From positions 1-41,232 of the forward strand of contig JAIRRJ010000044.1 of NCBI GenBank assembly GCA_031256035.1: a stretch of 41,232 bases of DNA, written 5' to 3'. Positions 40,467-41,232 of the stretch are shown piece by piece. Origin of the DNA: Treponema sp. GTDB taxonomy: Bacteria; Spirochaetota; Spirochaetia; Treponematales; Breznakiellaceae. The translations under genes were made by a program, and so were the position numbers. Each line of letters opens with the position of its first letter. Within the stretch, counting starts at the first letter, position 1. The notes under the pieces are model-generated. The model had not been told where the DNA came from. It saw only the letters and a program-made list of their open reading frames with translations, and did not search any database.

Positions 40467-40880
40467 ATGAAAAGAGCCACAATAACCGGCATAGTCGCCG
40501 TCGTGCTGGGGATGCTAATTGCCCTTGGGCCGCGTGTTTTGTTCAAGATATGCGCGCACAGGGAAGGGGCATTCCCCCTCTGTTACTGGACAGCGCAGGC
40601 GGAAATAGGCGTAGGGCTTTTGATAGCGGCGCTGGGTCTTTGCATGCTGGTGTTTACGGATCCGAAAACACATCTGGGGTTGGGGATAGGGATATTCTTT
40701 GCGGGCTTCATCGCGCTGTTTCTGCCCCATTCTCTGATAGGTGGCTGTGCAGCTGAGGACATGGCGTGCCGTCAGGTGGCTTTTCCCGCGTTGACAGTTG
40801 AGAGCATAGTGTTGATGGCATACTCGGCAGTTGTTGTTGCCTATGGCGAGATAAAGAAACCTGTGGCGAAGAATGGTTAG
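40467..40880 (+). CDS. DUF4418 membrane protein, right copy
   Basis: 137 residues, the same as the left copy apart from one internal residue and a different tail (KKPVAKNG). Four helices; Cys pairs in KICAHREGAFPLC and GGCAAEDMAC. GAGGTAAAA precedes the ATG. Confidence 0.75.
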   Translation: MKRATITGIVAVVLGMLIALGPRVLFKICAHREGAFPLCYWTAQAEIGVGLLIAALGLCMLVFTDPKTHLGLGIGIFFAGFIALFLPHSLIGGCAAEDMACRQVAFPALTVESIVLMAYSAVVVAYGEIKKPVAKNG

Positions 40881-40931
40881 CGCGTAACGGGGGATGGCTC
40901 TTGTCTTTTTTTGTGCGTACTTCGCCGCTTG

Positions 40932-41232
40932 TTAAAGCGCCTGCTCTTGCAGATTTTTGATAGTTTCCATATTAAGGCCAGTAATTTTTTGTATCATGTC
41001 AATGGAAACGCCTTCAGCAAGAGCATTCCGGGCAACAGCCTCTTTCCCTTCCTCCCAGCCCTTCTCCATGCCTCTTTCCATGCCGTCTTCAAAACCTTCT
41101 TCAAAACGTAACGCAAGCGCATCTTCAAAGGTCAAGCTAAGCGATAACATACTCATTACCTCCGTACTGTTGCTTCTAAAGAACTCCTTCAGTATATCAT
41201 GTTTCATGCAGTAGTTTACAGCCTTTTTCATC
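40932..41232 (-). CDS. C-terminal part of an Rpn-family nuclease/putative transposase (5' end outside window)
   Basis: About 100 residues are visible: MKKAVNYCMKHDILKEFFRS, FEDALALRFEEGFEDGMERG, then AVARNALAEGVSIDMIQKIT. The G-(M/W)-E-(R/K)-G repeats and ARNALAEG segment are the C-terminus of Rpn/PD-(D/E)XK recombination-promoting nucleases. The catalytic domain would lie beyond the window. The Met at 41231 is probably internal. The encoded gene adjoins the right arm. Confidence 0.65.
   Translation of the reverse strand, partial: MKKAVNYCMKHDILKEFFRSNSTEVMSMLSLSLTFEDALALRFEEGFEDGMERGMEKGWEEGKEAVARNALAEGVSIDMIQKITGLNMETIKNLQEQAL

Larger units (their letters stand above)
39691..40908 (+). repeat. 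Right arm of the ~1.2-kb inverted duplication
   Basis: Matches 35802-36990 in inverse orientation, with the two non-matching tracts described for the left arm. It starts at AACCCCGGTTGGGTTTTCCG and ends after the DUF4418 stop in TAACGGGGGATGGCTCTTGT. Confidence 0.9.

Overview
The window reads as a chromosomal segment of a spirochaete, most likely Treponema or a close relative. Three things support this. The block rseP-dxr-cdsA-uppS-frr-tsf-rpsB and the flagellar run flbB-fliK-flgD-flgE-flbD-motA-motB have spirochaete gene content and order. The hook protein FlgE has Lys165 and Cys178, the pair that is cross-linked in Treponema denticola. There are many lipoproteins with relaxed lipoboxes, a PilZ protein and a cluster of envelope genes. 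Base composition looks close to 50% GC by eye (not computed), which would suit termite-gut or similar host-associated treponemes. The species cannot be named from sequence alone.

Layout. 1-8.6 kb: minus-strand housekeeping run (WD40 protein cut by the window edge, CpXC protein, rseP, dxr, cdsA, uppS, frr, tsf, rpsB, maf), with overlapping or closely spaced genes. 8.6-14.8 kb: accessory region with an orphan Phd-type antitoxin, an XRE regulator divergent from a 55-aa protein, four consecutive envelope lipoprotein-like genes (two CsgG/LpoB-like paralogues sharing an almost identical 3' half, and two LPP20-like or unassigned proteins), a DUF3791 pair, a nitroreductase and a broken AbiE-type module. 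14.8-20.7 kb: RraA-like, PPC-domain, CreD, DinG-family helicase and M20 peptidase. 20.8-26.5 kb: flagellar operon. 26.7-35.8 kb: lon, TPR, PilZ, rarD, def, fmt, PASTA protein, galE and bacteriohemerythrin.

35.8-40.9 kb is the most unusual part. Two inverted arms of about 1.2 kb each carry the same three genes: a short Cys-rich lipoprotein, a 48-aa Cys-rich membrane miniprotein and a DUF4418 membrane protein. They flank 2.7 kb with a six-copy GATC-centred tandem repeat, a 55-aa ORF, a VapBC module and a tyrosine recombinase. In the two lipoproteins the leader, signal peptide and terminator are nearly identical, while the mature part is unrelated apart from six cysteines after the lipid Cys. 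Both lipoproteins and both miniproteins end in K-C-x-C. I infer a cassette with a constant secretion leader and a variable Cys-rich core, maintained beside a recombinase and a toxin-antitoxin pair. Its function is unknown.

Several families of imperfect palindromes are scattered between genes, and different families occupy the same position in the two arms. I saw no tRNA, rRNA or CRISPR array.
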